A stretch of 6,458 bases of DNA from UBA9732 sp963649615 (GTDB lineage: Bacteria > Spirochaetota > Spirochaetia > Sphaerochaetales > Sphaerochaetaceae). Where the stretch lies: NCBI GenBank assembly GCA_963649615.1, contig CAVJIN010000069.1, positions 1 through 6,458 of the forward strand, in the 5' to 3' direction. A model generated the notes under the pieces. The model made no database searches and was not told the origin of the DNA. It was given only the letters and a program-made list of their open reading frames with translations. How positions within the stretch are numbered: position 1 is the stretch's first letter; each line of letters starts with the position of its first letter. The translations under genes were made by a program, and so were the position numbers. This document shows positions 6,149-6,458 of the stretch, piece after piece.

Positions 6149-6179
6149 GGCCCGGCAGTAAAAAATGTCGGGTCTTTTT
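6149..6179 (+). terminator. Factor-independent terminator after the ArpU-like gene
   Basis: CCCGGCA (6151-6157) pairs with TGTCGGG (6166-6172), with one G-T pair, around an 8-base loop. The stem can extend by two pairs (6149-6150 with 6173-6174). TTTTT follows at 6175-6179. It lies between the candidate promoter and the small gene at 6195, so it either ends early transcription or attenuates the downstream transcript. Confidence 0.72.
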
Positions 6180-6181
6180 GT

Positions 6182-6187
6182 AAGGAA
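6182..6187 (+). promoter_or_regulatory. Ribosome binding site that sets the start of the 58-aa gene
   Basis: AAGGAA lies upstream of the ATG at 6195, with 8 bases after the AAGGA core. The alternative in-frame ATG at 6165 is rejected because it sits inside the terminator hairpin and has no ribosome binding site. Confidence 0.65.
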
Positions 6188-6194
6188 ACACGTT

Positions 6195-6371
6195 ATGAAA
6201 GGTCGCATTGTTATTGCAACAGATAGAACGGGCAAAGAACACAGATATTCATCAATTCTTTCTGCTGCAGAGGAACTTAACCTTTCAATGACGACCATCA
6301 AGCTGAGGGCTACAAGCGGTAAACCTATAGCCGCTGCAATTGGAGAAGTGGTGCTAAGGTTTGAAAAATAA
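6195..6371 (+). CDS. Small NUMOD1-like protein, 58 aa
   Basis: The 58-residue protein matches the general pattern of the NUMOD1 DNA-binding helix module: a short beta start (GRIVIATDRTGKEHRYSS, 3-20), then SILSAAEELNLSMTTIKLRA (20-39) as a helix-turn-helix-like unit, a basic turn SGKP (41-44) and a final strand (VVLRFEK, 52-58). NUMOD1 modules are usually tails of GIY-YIG or HNH homing endonucleases and help bind DNA. Here there is no nuclease domain in frame on either side within the window. It could be a free-standing DNA-binding protein, the decayed remnant of a homing endonuclease, or an unrelated small phage regulator. It sits alone between two terminators, so it is likely controlled separately from its neighbours. 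The assignment is by eye and needs a profile search. Confidence 0.6.
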   Translation: MKGRIVIATDRTGKEHRYSSILSAAEELNLSMTTIKLRATSGKPIAAAIGEVVLRFEK

Positions 6372-6404
6372 GCACTATAGTTTTTTGTAAGAATATTGTT
6401 GATG

Positions 6405-6435
6405 AGCCTAGAGGAATTATCTTCTGGGCTTTTTT
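6405..6435 (+). terminator. Strong factor-independent terminator after the 58-aa gene
   Basis: An 11-bp stem (6405-6415 with 6420-6430, two G-T pairs) closes an ATTA loop and runs into TTTTTT (6430-6435). It lies 33 bases after the stop codon at 6371 and probably isolates this segment from the genes beyond the window. Confidence 0.85.
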
Positions 6436-6458
6436 ATTACCCAAGACCAATAAGGAAT

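Noticed and set aside
6165..6194. Ten extra N-terminal residues for the 58-aa protein from the ATG at 6165
   Set aside because: That ATG is inside the terminator hairpin and lacks a ribosome binding site, whereas AAGGAA at 6182 fits the ATG at 6195.
6441..6458. Start of another gene at the right edge
   Set aside because: TAAGGA at 6451-6456 could be a ribosome binding site, but no start codon follows before the window ends.

Overview
This window looks like the replication and late-control segment of a tailed-phage or prophage genome from a low-to-medium GC Gram-positive-type host (Firmicutes, in the broad sense that includes Clostridia and Negativicutes). The evidence is gene content (intein-bearing SF2 helicase, primase-helicase, RusA resolvase, ArpU/DUF1492-like sigma-type regulator), tight same-strand packing, AGGAGG-type ribosome binding sites and 4-11 bp gene overlaps. 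The host genus cannot be named from the sequence alone, and no integrase, attachment site or structural gene lies inside the window.

Layout. Bases 1-2384 carry the 3' part of a helicase gene that is interrupted by an intein. The window opens inside the intein, which has a two-motif LAGLIDADG homing endonuclease and ends at base 890 exactly before the Cys-Gly-Lys-Thr of the ATP-binding loop. The C-extein then supplies the rest of the SF2 helicase. Overlapping genes follow: a 142-aa protein related to the nucleoside 2-deoxyribosyltransferase-like/DUF4406-DUF7768 group (2381-2809) and a 656-aa primase-helicase (2806-4776) with PriCT-2-like, archaeo-eukaryotic-primase-like, RepA/AAA_25-like ATPase and winged-helix-like parts.

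Bases 4777-4980 are non-coding and hold the most striking feature here. There are six exact and two one-mismatch copies of a 7-mer, ACAAAGG or its complement CCTTTGT, arranged mostly as inverted pairs. The array also contains two copies of a 12-mer, a 10-bp AT palindrome and a CACGCGTG palindrome. This is a candidate phage replication origin or a multi-site operator/attenuator controlling the genes downstream.

Bases 4981-6065 are a second translationally overlapping block: a RusA-like Holliday junction resolvase, an unrecognised 90-aa protein, and an ArpU/DUF1492-like regulator with a sigma region 4-type helix-turn-helix. After the regulator come an A/T-rich tract, a possible promoter and a factor-independent terminator. 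Then comes a 58-aa NUMOD1-like small protein gene (6195-6371) and a second, stronger terminator (6405-6435).

How it fits together (inference): the helicase and primase-helicase drive phage DNA replication, possibly starting at the repeat array, and RusA resolves branched intermediates. The ArpU-like protein would then switch on late (packaging and structural) genes expected downstream of the window. All genes are on the + strand. I saw no tRNA, rRNA, CRISPR array or insertion sequence.
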